Assembly: GCA_022264855.1 (NCBI GenBank) | Contig: JABYQU010000030.1 | Span: 186,001 to 250,000 of the forward strand | Direction of reading: 5' to 3' | DNA length: 64,000 nt | Source: Lenzites betulinus | Taxonomy: Eukaryota > Basidiomycota > Agaricomycetes > Polyporales > Polyporaceae | Part shown: positions 26,501-36,724 of the stretch, in pieces | Position numbering within the stretch: position 1 is the stretch's first letter | Layout of the letters: the number at the start of each line of letters is the position of its first letter | The notes under the pieces: generated by a model | What the model was told of the DNA's origin: nothing | Database searches by the model: none | What the model saw: the letters and a program-made list of their open reading frames with translations, nothing else | Position numbers and translations under genes: made by a program

Positions 26501-26949
26501 AACAACTAGAAAAGCGAGACACATACCTTGATTTTGGAATCGTGAGGAATGGGGCATACGCCTGGCTCTTTGGGAGGGATGGTGATCTCCCAAACACCAT
26601 ACTGGTCCTTCGAGAGAGGATGGGATATTCTATTCCAGTTGTCTGTTTGGGAGGGATGAAGGTGGGTGTCTGCGCAGCGCCATGATATGTACTCACTGAA
26701 TTCGCCAATCAGGACGGCCTCCTTCGCGCTCGGAGCCCACTCGCGGTAGGTGACGGAGGCGTCTGGGTTGACGTGGAGGCCGTACTTGTTGTAGCCCTTG
26801 GTGAAGTTGTCGTATCCGCCCTCGATCGTGTCTATGGTGTCCTTCCACTTCCTGAAGAGATCGTGGCGGTGGACGATCTGGTCGACGTTGTGCTCGAGCC
26901 AGGGATCGACGGCGAGCACGGTCTTGGGTTCCAGCGGCGCAGCAGGCAT
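23538..26949 (-). CDS. GLC3: 1,4-alpha-glucan (glycogen) branching enzyme
   Basis: A GH13 branching enzyme of the usual length (about 680-690 residues); it makes alpha-1,6 branches in glycogen in the cytosol. The start [17 protein letters not shown] leads into the N-terminal CBM48-like domain ([19 protein letters not shown]). Catalytic residues are present: nucleophile Asp in FRFDGVTSM, acid/base Glu in [11 protein letters not shown] and the transition-state Asp in YAESHDQAL. The family marker EAHVGIS and the C-terminal IPSRTCIVL are also seen. Most introns are 50-60 nt, but the intron 25101-25904 is 804 nt and repeat-filled. Its junction is well fixed: HAYYA joins to SFGYQ with Ser split across it. 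The last intron, 23583-23639, is 57 nt with no in-frame stop. The gene is divergent from the spermidine-synthase-like gene, sharing about 330 bases of promoter. Confidence 0.93.
25101..25904 (-). other. Exceptionally long intron (804 nt) in the branching-enzyme gene
   Basis: The donor reads GTACGT at 25904 and the acceptor TTCGCAG ends at 25101. Splicing joins two conserved parts of the enzyme in frame. Other introns in this gene and window are mostly 50-60 nt. About half of this one is an imperfect tandem repeat (see 25335-25751), so it probably grew by insertion or local duplication. Confidence 0.85.
25335..25751. repeat. Degenerate tandem duplication inside the intron
   Basis: Two diverged copies of a unit of about 206-220 bp. 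Matching landmarks: CAATTGCCC at 25339 and 25559, GAGACAGGCT at 25408 and 25627, TTTGTTATCC at 25472 and 25679, CCAGGCT(A/G)TCGACAG at 25531 and 25737. Spacing shrinks from 220 to 206 across the unit, so small deletions have occurred. The first unit holds a perfect 13-bp inverted repeat, GGTCCGGAACAGG at 25356-25368 and its complement at 25394-25406. Many GAACAGG / CCTGTTC-like words recur. The family of origin is not recognised. Confidence 0.8.
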
Positions 26950-27278
26950 GGTGGTGGGGAGAGGGCAAGGAGCGGGGGGGTTCGCTGGAGTGCGCCGAGC
27001 CTGGAGGCGTCCAAAGAGCCCGCGTCCTCGCCCAAACCGGCGACGCGACTCGAATTTGCACGACGTCACTGGCGCATCACGTGGACGTACCTTCCCCAGA
27101 TTCTCGCGATCTCAGATCTGCGCGTACCCCCGCCTCGGTGCATCCCCGGCGGATCCCTGGAGAGACTCGCCCGCGGCGCACACGTCCTCCTCTCCCCTTG
27201 TCTCTCCCCCACCATCTGCCTCAGATTCACGCATATGCTACCAATTCAGTAGGACATCATCATCGCACACTCCGAACC
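26950..27278. promoter_or_regulatory. Shared divergent promoter region
   Basis: About 330 bases lie between the divergent starts of the branching enzyme (leftward) and the spermidine-synthase-like gene (rightward). CT-rich tracts occur near 27185-27225, before the rightward start. Both promoters must fit here. I cannot assign individual sites. Confidence 0.5.
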
Positions 27279-29512
27279 ATGAATACGGCACCGCGCGTCG
27301 CCCCGAAGACCAACTTGGCTGCGGTCGCTGTGACGAGGGTGGTCGCAATCGTCGTCCTGCTCGGCCTCTCGCTCGTCACGTTCAAGTACAAGCACGCTCT
27401 CGAGCCGCTGTACGGAACAGCCCCCGTGGACTTGCACCTCTCGAAGGTGATCTGGGCTGCTTCCATTCTCGGCTCCCTCGCACCTTCTGTGCCAATTTCT
27501 CGAGCTACACTCGGCCTTGGCCTCCTGTTGTATGCGCTTCCATATTCCTCATACTGGGTTGCGGTCTACACCGGTAGACTGGGTGACCCCATTTGGGGCC
27601 CGGTGGCAACCCATCTCGTAGTATTGCTGCCAATCTTGTCCCTGGGCGTAGCCATCGTCAAGGCGTTGCAGGTAAGTGCTCGAGTTCTGTTCTCGTAGCA
27701 CTCTGTTCATCGCGTCTCGTACAGGAAGCACCGTACGCGAAGGATGATGCTAGCGCACCGCAATCTTCTATGACGCTGCCTGTATGTGCTACCGCGATTA
27801 ACGCGCTCCTGGGCCTGTGGCCTGCGGTGTCGCTCGTCACTGCGCAGCCAGAAAACACGATTGTAAGTGCACACTGGACAGTAAATTACGACTTAGCTTA
27901 ACCCGGGGTTTCTGTAGTTCTTGGGACTTGGGACACTCTGCACTTCTCTGTGGGTAGCCGAACCGTTCGTTCCTGACATGAAGCCGGCACCCCTCACTGT
28001 CACAGTGCCAGAGCCCATTGTGTCCTCTACCCCGTCGAAGTCCAAAAAGGGCAAGAAGAATACCCCGGAGAAGGCGACTACTTCATCCCCGTCCCAGTCA
28101 GACCGCCCTCAGTCCCAAGCGAAAATGTCCGGAAGTTACCTACGACTTGGTCTTCTTCCACTTTTCCCGTTGATGACGACCGCGATTCTGGGCACGCCGA
28201 CTCTGCCAAAACCGCTTCTGGAGACATACACCCACCCGTCGGAACCATTAAGGATTCTTTCTTCAGTCCGTTCGGATTACTCGGGTGTGGTCGTCGTCGG
28301 CGAGACCCTTCAGAAGGTCCCGGGACAGCTTGGCGCGCTCGATCATCTTCGCTACCTGCGCGCCGGCCATTCTCTTCTCGGAGGAGTCTGGGTAGGGCCA
28401 AAGGCACGCTACGAGGATCCTGCTTTCTTGACGACAGACGAAGCTGGTGACGCCCTGGGCGATTCGATATACACCACGTTCGTGTTCCAGGAAGCAGCGC
28501 GATTGGTCGTCAAGAAGCCAGGACACGGAACGCCGAAGAACGCCCTGATGATGTGCGTCGTCCGGATTTGCCAGGACCTTCTTTGTAACCAAAAACGGAA
28601 CTGACCGCCGTTTTTCTGACGCAGTGGTCTGGGAGCAGGCATCGCTGCGACGTCGTTCGATAGGCACGGTCTCGATGTGACGATCGTCGAGATTGACCAG
28701 ACCGTTTATGACGCTGCTCACCGCTTCTTCGGTCTCCCGACACCTGGGCCTGGCAGGCTGTTTATCGAAGACGCCCGACTGTGGGTGAACAACCGCAGCA
28801 CGACTCTCACCGGTTCGACGACAACGACGGCACCAGTCGCCGACGCGGACCTCGCTTCGCCGGAGTTGTACGATATCATTGTGCACGATCTGTTCTCGGG
28901 AGGAGGGTTGCCCGGGCACTTATTCAGCGCGGAGTTCTGGGCCGACCTCAAGAATATTCTCCGTCCCGATGGTGTTGTGGTGGTGGTAAGTTCGCTGTAT
29001 ATCTCCAGGGGATCTTAGGCTCAATGACGTTGTGATACTACAGAACTTCGCTGGTATCTTGATGTCGGATTCGGGCAAGGCGATCGTGAACACCTTACAC
29101 GCCGCGTTCCCGCAATGCCGCGGGTTTTACGACTCGATAGAGCAGTCCCAGAACGTCACCACGGAGTTCCTCAACTGGGTGAGTCCTCCCACCTTTTGCC
29201 GCATCACTTCACTAATGCAGTGTTTTCGTGAAGGTGCTGTTCTGCACGCCCTCCCCCGGAAAACTGGAGTTCCGCAAGCCGGTGGACGCAGACTTCCTCG
29301 GATCTTACCTGCGCCGCCACGTCTTCAACGAGCTCCCCGCGCGCGAGACGGACCTCGCGCTCGTGCTCGACAGCATCCCCGAGGACAAGCGCGAGCAGTA
29401 CCTCTTGAAGGACAGCGCGAACCCGCTCGTGCAGTGGCAGGCACAGGAGGCGCTGGGGCACTGGAAGATCATGCGCGAGGTGCTGCCGCATGCGTACTGG
29501 GAGACGTACTGA
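27279..29512 (+). CDS. Membrane protein with spermidine/spermine synthase-like methyltransferase domain
   Basis: About 620-640 residues in seven exons. The N-terminal third is hydrophobic with several likely membrane helices (VAIVVLLGLSLVTF, LHLSKVIWAASILGSL, LVVLLPILSLGVAIV, FLGLGTLCTSLWVAEPFV). A short Lys-rich linker (KSKKGKKN) and one more hydrophobic segment follow. The C-terminal part resembles a polyamine synthase fold: a strand before the core (YSGVVVVGE), the nucleotide loop ALMMGLGAGIAATSF, the acidic end of strand 2 (VTIVEID), and later strands (YDIIVHDLFSGG). Such fused proteins occur in fungi and bacteria; most have no proven substrate, so calling it a polyamine enzyme would go too far. 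Start ATG at 27279; stop TGA 29510-29512. Confidence 0.8.
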
Positions 29513-29852
29513 ACACAATGTGATGAAGCTGGAGGTTGGCCCTGTTCGATTGCATGCTTTGTATTCATAGCCACGCGTATTCTACATCCAAGACACTACT
29601 CAGAGCCATCGTCCCGACTGTGAGCTGTGTATGAACAGGCAGCAGGCTGGGCTCTGGGCGGGAGATCCAGATTCCAGAAAAGCTTGAGATTTAACTATGT
29701 GGGGTATCACGTGAATAGCACGTGCCCGAGACGCGCTCGAAGCGCGTCTGATGAATGGAGGCACCGTTCGCGACCGACCGACTGGCTAGCTCTTCGCTAG
29801 CCACAACACAAAGAACCCATTAATCTCCGTTCTCTCTCTCCTTCACCCCATC
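29513..29852. other. Intergenic region with two GC-rich hairpins
   Basis: About 340 bases between two rightward genes. Two perfect inverted repeats lie close together: AGACGCGCT / AGCGCGTCT with a 3-base loop at 29729-29749, and GGCTAGC / GCTAGCC with a 5-base loop at 29784-29802. A CT-rich run then precedes the next ATG. Confidence 0.6.
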
Positions 29853-32364
29853 ATGTCCTCACCCCGCCCTATCTCTCTTTCCAACTCACCCGGCAGACCT
29901 TCTCCCCTCTCCCGTCCTCACTGGCCTTGGTCGACATACTCGCATCGTTCTACAGGGTCCTCTTCAGTGTCGAACTCCTTTCACTCGTCTAGTAGCTCAG
30001 TTCACAGCTCGCATACCTGGGACCCTCGCGTCTCTACCTCTCTCTCAACCCCTAGCACAGTCTCCGCCACCTCGGGTACCACTTCAGCAACTGCACATAG
30101 AGTGGCGGGAATGGGCTTCCCCAGCACAGCCGTGGAGGACACGACGACTCGCCAGTGGAACTTCCATGTGAGTGCTCACCCAGGCTCGCGGAAATGCATG
30201 TGCTCAATAGCTTGTTGTGAAGGCATTTGAATGGGTCGTGCGCGACGTGTCCAGACTGAAGGATCACATCGAGAACCCGACTGCCACAGAAGGCGAAGGC
30301 AGTACAGACGACGACGAATTCGAGATTCTCAAAGACTCTCCCGAGCTCGGAGACGGAAAGTTCAAACTGGAAATATGTACGGTCCATGTTACTACCTACT
30401 GCCCTGAGCTGACGAGCTAATTGTTGTGTTCACAGCCGCCACACGGGACACCGAGTTCAGGCCGGACGTGGAAGGGTCTACTGTGCCTTTCATACGCACC
30501 GGTCTCTCAAGGCTTTGTCTGCACATTACATGCCTCTCCATCGACTACGTTCGTCAGGACTATGGCAACGACCTGTCCGCCTCCATGTTTGCGGCAATCA
30601 AGTGTCAGGACGACCGTGTCGGCGAGCGCGGTGCACGTGCGGAATGGGTATGGGAACATTGGCAAAGTAACTGGGTCTTTGGCCAAGACCGCGAAGTGTG
30701 GGGTGAGTGCCTTTGAATCTGGTGCATCTGAATGTCGCCCAATTGCTCATACAACATCATCCCCAGAGTGTGAACTTCCGCCGCTATCCGTGCTCCTGGA
30801 AAACCCGAGAATCAAGGAAACTGATTCCTTCGTAATATGCGTGCAATTGCACTCACCCGTGGGCCCTTTTTATCCACAACAACCGTCAGCATACTACGTC
30901 CCCAGAGATCTCCTGGAGGGCCTTGAGGCTTCACTTGACAACCCGAGTGAGTTTCACACGGTGAAGTTCGCTATGTCTACTTAACCGCCACTTCAGACAC
31001 GGGGGACGTCCAGTTCGTCTGCCTAGAGCGAACTACCTCTCAGGAGCTGGATTCATCGCAGTCGCTCAGTACTGCTTTACCGACGAGTCCTCACTCGACC
31101 ACATCTTCCCAGGCGTCCTCCACGCCGCAGACCCTGGCACGGAAGCGCATCATCTACGCACACTCAGACATTCTTATTCGGCGATCCGAGTACTTCGCAA
31201 CGATGCTGAGCTCCTCTTTCGCCGAGAATGCGACGACGATCTTGCCCGGAGAGCGCAAGGTCTACACAGTTGTCGTCGAGGAGGCAGACTTTGCAACCAT
31301 TTACTGGCTCCTCAAGTGGGTCTATGCGAACTGGCTCCTCTTCCGCACCGACGACGACCCGCGACAGGCTGTCGACGGCATAGGCGCGGGCTGGAGCGCG
31401 CGCGATTTCTGCTCGCCCGGCACTGTAGACGAATGGGACTGGAAGGTCTTCCACAAGGGAGGAGTGGGCCTCGGTGGAGTATACGACGGCGTGAGCGATG
31501 CACGAAGCGCTACGAGTGGCGGGAGCAGCAGGTCTACCGGAGAGATTGTGCGCGAGGTGCCGAAGCCGGTGCCCCAAGTCCCGCAAAGCATGCGCTCAAC
31601 TAGCGGCTCCGGAACATCGAAGGCGCAGCCGTCCCCATCGTCCTCGCGCCACCCCCTTCTCGGCGCCCCTCCCACGGCCCGCCCCCCTCGACATCGGGGC
31701 TCGCCGTCCCGCTTGCGAACCCACCCACGTCCCCCTCCACGTCCCGGAGCACCAAAGCCGCGCCCGTCCCCGTGCCAGTCCCCGTGTCCCCCTCCGCGGC
31801 GCACTTCCCCGCCCACAAGCAGCGCGCACGACCGCTCGGCGCGCCGCCCTCACTCTCGCCGACGGTCGCGGTCGCGGAGCCACACGCGCACCCGACGGCG
31901 GCGCCCCCGCCCGCGAGCGCGCTCTCGATGTACCAGCTCGCGCACCGGTATGGGATGCCGGGCCTGGGCGCGCTCGCGCTCGAGCATATTGTCGCGACGA
32001 TCACGCCGCGCGGGAGCTTCGCGGTGCTGCTCGCGTCCGCGGCTTGGGAGGAGCTGCATGGGTTTGTCGAGGTGCGTTTGCTTTGTGCTCCAGCGTTTGT
32101 TTGGGTGGAGGGCTGATGCGGCTATTTGGCGTGCAGGACTATGTGGTGGACAAGTGGGACGAGGTGTCAGTGTCAGATGAGTTCGAGCAGTGTTGCCAGG
32201 AGGTGGCGAGTGGCGAGTGAGTGTCTCTGCTCTGGTGCTGTGTTGGGAGAAGGGTTGCTGATCGCTGTTATATGACCAGGTGGGGACCTGAAGGAGGTCG
32301 TACACTGATGGGTTTGTTCAGGCGGTTGCGCTCACCGAGCGCAGCGGGCTATGTGCGAGCGTGA
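29853..32364 (+). CDS. BTB/POZ domain protein
   Basis: The N-terminus is Ser/Thr/Pro-rich. A region reading WNFHAFEWVVRDVSRLKDHIE and later LCLHITCLSIDYV fits the divergent MATH-like region seen in some basidiomycete BTB proteins. The BTB domain follows: RKRIIYAHSDILIRRSEYFATML, then the conserved helical part YTVVVEEADFATIYWLLKWVYAN. After a long Pro/Ser linker, YQLAHRYGMPGLGALALEHIV is the BTB-BACK-like helix. The reading frame changes between 31540 and 31620; a 56-nt intron at 31548-31603 (GTGCGC...CTAG) restores it, so no frameshift is needed. The last intron starts at GTGAGT near 32217 and leads to a 28-codon final exon. Such proteins usually act as adaptors for cullin-3 ligases or transcription; the target is unknown. 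Confidence 0.8.
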
Positions 32365-32549
32365 TTACTGATGTAGTGCTAGGGATTGTGTGCTGTGTGT
32401 CTGTGCTTGGATCCTTCCACACTTGTAATCTTGAGACCTTGTATAACGCGGCGTTATACATTCCAAGACTCTGCCTCAACGTATCCTACACACTCCAGGC
32501 CTCCCAAACTACAAGAAACTGAGCCGCCAAAATGCTGAACTACTGCTAT
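32365..32549. other. Intergenic, left end of an inverted duplication
   Basis: It holds the 3' UTR of the BTB gene. From about 32430, sequence matches (reversed) the flank 3' of the Cys-rich gene at 34502-34620, including a shared GCGGCGTT-containing block also seen near 36950. Confidence 0.65.
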
Positions 32550-32960
32550 TCAAGAGCACCGCCACCGCGCGTTGTCTGGAACGGAGTCCCAAATGCCCAT
32601 CATGGTTCTCCCCCACCACTCGCATGCGGTCGGAGAGTCATACGTGACACCATGTACGGTAGCAGGGGTAGTCGGACACATCATCTGTGCGTCGCTTCCT
32701 CCGGGAATGGCCTCGATGGGGCAACAAATCGCTGTGAGGAACCCGCCGTGAATCATATGCAGCTGTTGTGTGGTAAGTACATACCCTGTGGCGGGGCTTT
32801 CCAGGGACACATCCCTGCAGGGAATTTGTTCAGATCAATCACGGTGAAAAATCCGAAGAGCCGCAGGTATGTACCTTGTCACTGAAATCTCCCTAGCGGC
32901 GCGAGACACAACTTGTGGGTCCCCCATCGCTGACATACCACGTCCCTACAACTAGTAGTC
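32430..32960 (-). repeat. Left arm of a 0.5-kb inverted duplication
   Basis: This arm and 34110-34620 are reverse-complement copies. They cover the last three exons of the Cys-rich gene, their introns, the stop codon and about 120 bases of 3' flank. They enclose about 1.15 kb with the intact gene's 5' part. Identity is high in the exons and lower in introns and flank by eye. Confidence 0.8.
32550..32955 (-). pseudogene. Truncated inverted copy of the Cys-rich membrane protein gene
   Basis: Reading leftward, this matches exons of the gene at 33259-34501: TWYVSDGG, then GDFSDK, a 3' exon with CVPGKP, and a last exon with PIEAIPGGSDAQMMC and SPTACEWWGRTMMGIWD ending at a stop at 32550. Intron positions match too. 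The copy lacks the N-terminal cytoplasmic, membrane and coiled-coil parts. The codon for Trp in the intact RWGDF motif is TAG here, and two codons are inserted just before it. It is therefore a broken 3' fragment. The last exon has stayed open. Confidence 0.8.
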
Positions 32961-33258
32961 TCATATTAGACATAGCTGTATATACTGCGGCTGTTGTTGT
33001 TCGTAAAAGTACTCCCTTGAGCATGTCGAGAAACAAAGCCTGGGGCACTGGCAGTGTGTGAAAGTGAGCTCGGCTCGTACGTACGCCTAGTACGTACGCA
33101 TGGAGGCGAGCGTTTTTAGCACGCGATACCCATCGCGAACCTTGAGCTTATTCGTATACAACATAATACTGCGTCAGGCTAACGTCGCCTGAACGATACC
33201 TCAGATCCGAGGACAAGCACCAGTGCACGTCCATCCTCTCTCAGCGTCGACAGCTCCG
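32961..33258. promoter_or_regulatory. Promoter region of the Cys-rich membrane protein gene
   Basis: About 300 bases upstream of the chosen start. It contains a near-palindromic CGTACGTACG...CGTACGTACG pair near 33075-33100. No coding frame is seen. Confidence 0.45.
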
Positions 33259-34501
33259 ATGTCGCTTTCGTTCGATCCTCCCCCGCCCTACGGCGTGCAT
33301 GCCACCACTCCACAGGCGAGGACCCAACCCAACCCCTCAGCTACCAATTACGTTCAGACGACGACCACCTCTACCAGATACCAAGCGGTGCGCGGGCCTG
33401 GCGAATACACGCCTCTGATCCCGACACCGACACAAGAACGCCCCGGCAGGTACACACTGCTCCTCAAGTGCATCGCCGGAATCCTCGTCGCCGTCTTCAT
33501 CGCGCAGAACGCCGGACTCGTGCGCTGCCCCCTCAACGACATTTCAGCGGAGGACAAGGCCGAGTTCCGACGACAGTGGAGCGAGGAGAAGGCCAGGCTC
33601 CGTCGCGAGTGGAACAGGGAGTGGGCCGCGCACCGCACCGAGGTCGCCGATGCACGGCGCGCATGGGCCGCCGAGCAGGAGGCGCACCGCATCGAGGCCG
33701 CCGCGTGGACCCGCGAACGCGCGGAGCACGTGGACGAGGTCGCCGGCTGGCAGCGCGACCGCGACGAGCACGGCAGGGAGCTCGAGGACTGGGCGCGTCA
33801 GCGCGCGGAGGAGGAGGCTCATCGCACCGAGGTGAAGCGGCGAAGCCAGGGCGTGTACTGGACCGAGCCGCTGGGCGACGCCCACTGCCATGCGTATGGG
33901 ACACGGACGTACTACTCGTGGCTCAGGGACTTGCCTCACGACCTGAACTGGCTCGAGGTGTGCTACAACATGCCGCCGGTCAGCGTCCACGGGCGTACCT
34001 ACACCGCTCCCGATAAGTGCGAGCGCAATGTGAGTCACAGCCACCGTGTTCCGTCTACATATCCATTCGACGACACTTATGCTCGTGGCATCGGTAGGGC
34101 CGGGGAGAGACTATCGGGACGTGGTATGTCAGCGGTGGGGAGCCCACCTGTGTCCCGCGTTGGGGAGATTTCAGTGACAAGGTACATACCTGCAGTCTTT
34201 TGGATTCCTGGTCGCAACTCACGAGAGCAAACTTCCTGTAGGGATGTGTCCCTGGAAAGCCCGGCCACAGGGTATGTACTTTCCATGCAATGACCGCATG
34301 TGACTGATGGCGACTCCTTGACAGCGATTCGTCGCCCCCATCGAGGCCATTCCCGGAGGAAGCGACACACAGATGATGTGTTCGACCACCCCCACGACCA
34401 TTCGAGGTGTCACGTATGACTCCCCAACTGCATGCGAGTGGTGGGGGAGGACCATGATGGGTATTTGGGACGTGCCAGACACCACACGGTGGTGTGCCTA
34501 A
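33259..34501 (+). CDS. Type II membrane protein with coiled coil and Cys-rich C-terminal domain
   Basis: The start at 33259 (MSLSFDPPPPYG) gives a Pro/Thr-rich N-terminus and one membrane helix (LLLKCIAGILVAVFIAQ). Next is about 105 residues of heptad-like, Arg/Glu/Trp-rich coiled coil (RREWNREWAAHRTEV, RRAWAAEQEAHRIEA). The C-terminal domain has paired Cys: AHCHAYGTRTY, LEVCYNMPPVSVHGRTYTAPDKCE, PTCVPRWGDFSDKGC, and a second half-repeat MMCSTTPTTIRGVTYDSPTACE. The two halves (C..TP/PP..G..Y..P..CE) look like an internal duplication. Exons: 33259-34029, 34098-34180 or so, a short one of about 30 nt, and the last ending TAA at 34499-34501. From memory, related proteins are expanded in mushroom genomes; none has a known function. 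An inverted broken copy lies just upstream. Confidence 0.75.
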
Positions 34502-34620
34502 TCAATGGACTGTAGTGGTTCAGTCTCCTGGCGTCGCCATGTCTTTGGGGTGTGTGCGATATGTTGACGAATAGTCTTGCTATTTACAACGCCGCGTTTT
34601 GCAAGGTCCCTAAACATAGA
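34110..34620 (+). repeat. Right arm of the 0.5-kb inverted duplication
   Basis: It covers the 3' exons of the intact Cys-rich gene and about 120 bases after its stop, and pairs with 32430-32960. The outer 70 bases (about 34545-34620) are also present, reversed, at about 36940-37005, which makes three copies of that piece. Confidence 0.8.
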
Positions 34621-35110
34621 GGAGAGGGTTTGGCTTTGGAATCCAGATCGATGATATGCGGGCTAGAACGTATATCGTGGTCAGTAGATATGTGGGATCG
34701 GACGCGTGTTCGATGGCCCGAGCGGATGACTTCGACGATGTAGTTGACCTATGCGAAGTGTCTGTCTGACCGAAACAGAGCCTCCAATCCTGCATCCATA
34801 AGGCAATTATGTTTCACTGGAGTATGGTCAAGAAACATAGAGCATAGGAACCAGGGTGAGGCCGGAATGGTGTCGACGCTTGGGCGCGTGGGTGTACTAA
34901 GCGGCAGGTGTTTGACGAATATTGTACTACCTTCCACAATATTTGGGAGAGCGAGCACCGCGGGAATGACGCTCCTGGCGATACTCCCGCGACGCGTGTT
35001 ATATTCGGCATGTGGGCCGTTGCGCGTCGCGTCGAACATGTTTTCCAGTTTGCTCGCGTGTCTCTCGACAAGCCGCTGCGATAACATCCTGGTCAGTCCG
35101 GAAGCATGCA
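34543..35110 (-). repeat. Left flanking repeat of the oxygenase gene (order B-A read leftward)
   Basis: Two blocks. Block A is about 34543-34855 and block B about 34880-35105. Each matches, in reverse orientation, a block right of the oxygenase: A with about 36725-37005, B with about 37006-37210. Identity is roughly 85-90% by eye over long runs. Read leftward, block A contains FLDHTPVK and DAGLEALFRSDRHFA, shared with the other copy. A real protein is possible but not recognised, and the frame has a stop just after it. Confidence 0.75.
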
Positions 35111-35185
35111 TTATAGCTATGTACATCCAAAATATCCCTATAGTATTGGCAGGAAACCCCTCACAGTCGCTCAAGTACTCAGTAC

Positions 35186-36489
35186 TCAGGTGTAGGTCGC
35201 CTGCAACCGCCCAACGATATACTCCTCCGTCGTCACCGGCGGGTACTTGGGCTTGCTGCCGGGAACCAAGCACGTCGGGAGGCATGCAATCTCCGCACCC
35301 TGGTTCGGGTTGCAGAAGAATGCAATCGACTGGCGCGCAGGGGTGACTGCCTCCGTCTCGCTGATCGCCTTCGCGGGGGGCGCGACGACACGGTGCAGCG
35401 TCGAGCGCAGCACATCGTTGCTCCAGCGTGCGAGCAGGTCTCCGGCGTTGATAACGATCGTCCCAGGCTAGAGAAAACGTCAACGATACAATTCGCTGCT
35501 GTGGACAAAGAGCGCACATACGATGGGCGTGGCCGGCTGATACAGACCCGTATGCGGATTCTGGACCTCCAGTCCTCCGACCGAGTCCTGGAACAGCAGC
35601 GTCAACGTGCCATAGTCCGAATGCGCCCCCGCGCGCGCCTGGCCGTCGCTGCTCAGCAGCTGCGTCTTGATGGGCGGGTACGACAGCAGCCGGAGGTTGT
35701 GGTACTGCTCGTCGATCTTATCGTCGAAGAACGTCTCCTCGAGCCGGAGCCCGAGCGCGATCGAGCGCATGACCGCGCCGTGCAGCTCGTGGCACGTCTG
35801 GAAGAACGCGAGCATCGTGCGCCGGAAGCGCGGCGCGTCCGCCTCCGCGGGCCAGTGGTTCTTGTACGTCGCGTCCCAGTCGCGCCCGATCTCCATCGAC
35901 TCCTTGTAGTCCGGCGCCTTCGCGCGCAGCTGCTTGATCTCCTCTGCGTCCGCGGACTGCGTCACGCGCTCGCGGCCGACCTGCACGAACCCGCGGTTGG
36001 CGCGCGGGTCGCGCCACGCGAGCTCGGCCTTCTTCTCGTACGGGAGTCTGAAGAACTCTGCGCTCTGGAAGGGGTGCGATAAGGCCGGGCGCGAGGCGGG
36101 GGACGTCCGGACGGGCTGCTCACCTGCTCAAAGGCCCCCTGCACCGTCTCTTGGGGTATGCCGTGGTTGGTCAAGTAGATGAAGCCGACTTCGGTGAACC
36201 CGCGCACGATGTCGTTCGCGGTCTCTTCCTTCTCCGCGACGGAGGACGCGTTGCGATACTTGCTGAAGTCAATCAGCGGTATCCGGAATGTGTTCTGCGT
36301 CCGTGCGTTGTTAGAATTTGGTGAAAATCTGCGTATTGCACGCGTACACACCTCTACATGAGTCGCAAAGGCCCTCCGTGCATGACGCGCTGCAAGCCTC
36401 TTCTGAGATACGACCGCAGGTGTAGACACTACAAGGCGTCGCCTGAGAGAGGGCAGAACAGAGGCCGAGGATGAGGAAACCGAGAGCAT
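35186..36489 (-). CDS. 2-oxoglutarate/Fe(II)-dependent dioxygenase, isopenicillin-N-synthase-like fold
   Basis: About 375-390 residues in four exons. The N-terminal exon (MLSVSSSSASVLPSLRRR, ending RRAFATHVE) is Ser/Arg-rich and acid-free like a mitochondrial presequence. The DIOX_N part is IPLIDFSKY and GFIYLTNHGIP. The oxygenase core has the iron facial triad: His and Asp in GAHSDYGTLTLLF and the distal His in STLHRVV, with the 2-oxoglutarate Arg in RQSIAFF. Plant and fungal relatives include gibberellin oxidases, flavonol-synthase-like proteins and ethylene-forming enzymes; the substrate here cannot be told. The gene is flanked on both sides by inverted repeats. The stop TGA lies at 35186-35188, about 80 bases from the left repeat. 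Confidence 0.85.
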
Positions 36490-36724
36490 GACTGAAGGTC
36501 AGTTGGGTGGCCGAACGGGCTGCAAAGAGTCCTGTCCGAGGTGGGCGTCGCGCACTGTGATAGAGGGGAGAAAGGTGCGTGTGCGGGAAGATATAAGCCT
36601 CGCGGGCCTGTGCCTAGAACGAGCTACTAACTCAGCCGAACTTGTGCGGGGAAGGGGAGATTAGATTCATAGGCGCCCGTTATCAGTCGGTACCACGTGC
36701 CCAAGCGCGACACCTTACATTGGA

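Noticed and set aside
31540..31620. Apparent frameshift inside the BTB gene
   Set aside because: A 56-nt GTGCGC...CTAG intron at 31548-31603 joins both frames, so no mutation is needed.
34749..35519. 256-codon leftward frame across the oxygenase 3' end and the left repeat
   Set aside because: It overlaps the well-supported last oxygenase exons in a wrong frame and then runs through repeat blocks. Only the FLDHTPVK part recurs, and it is explained by the repeat.
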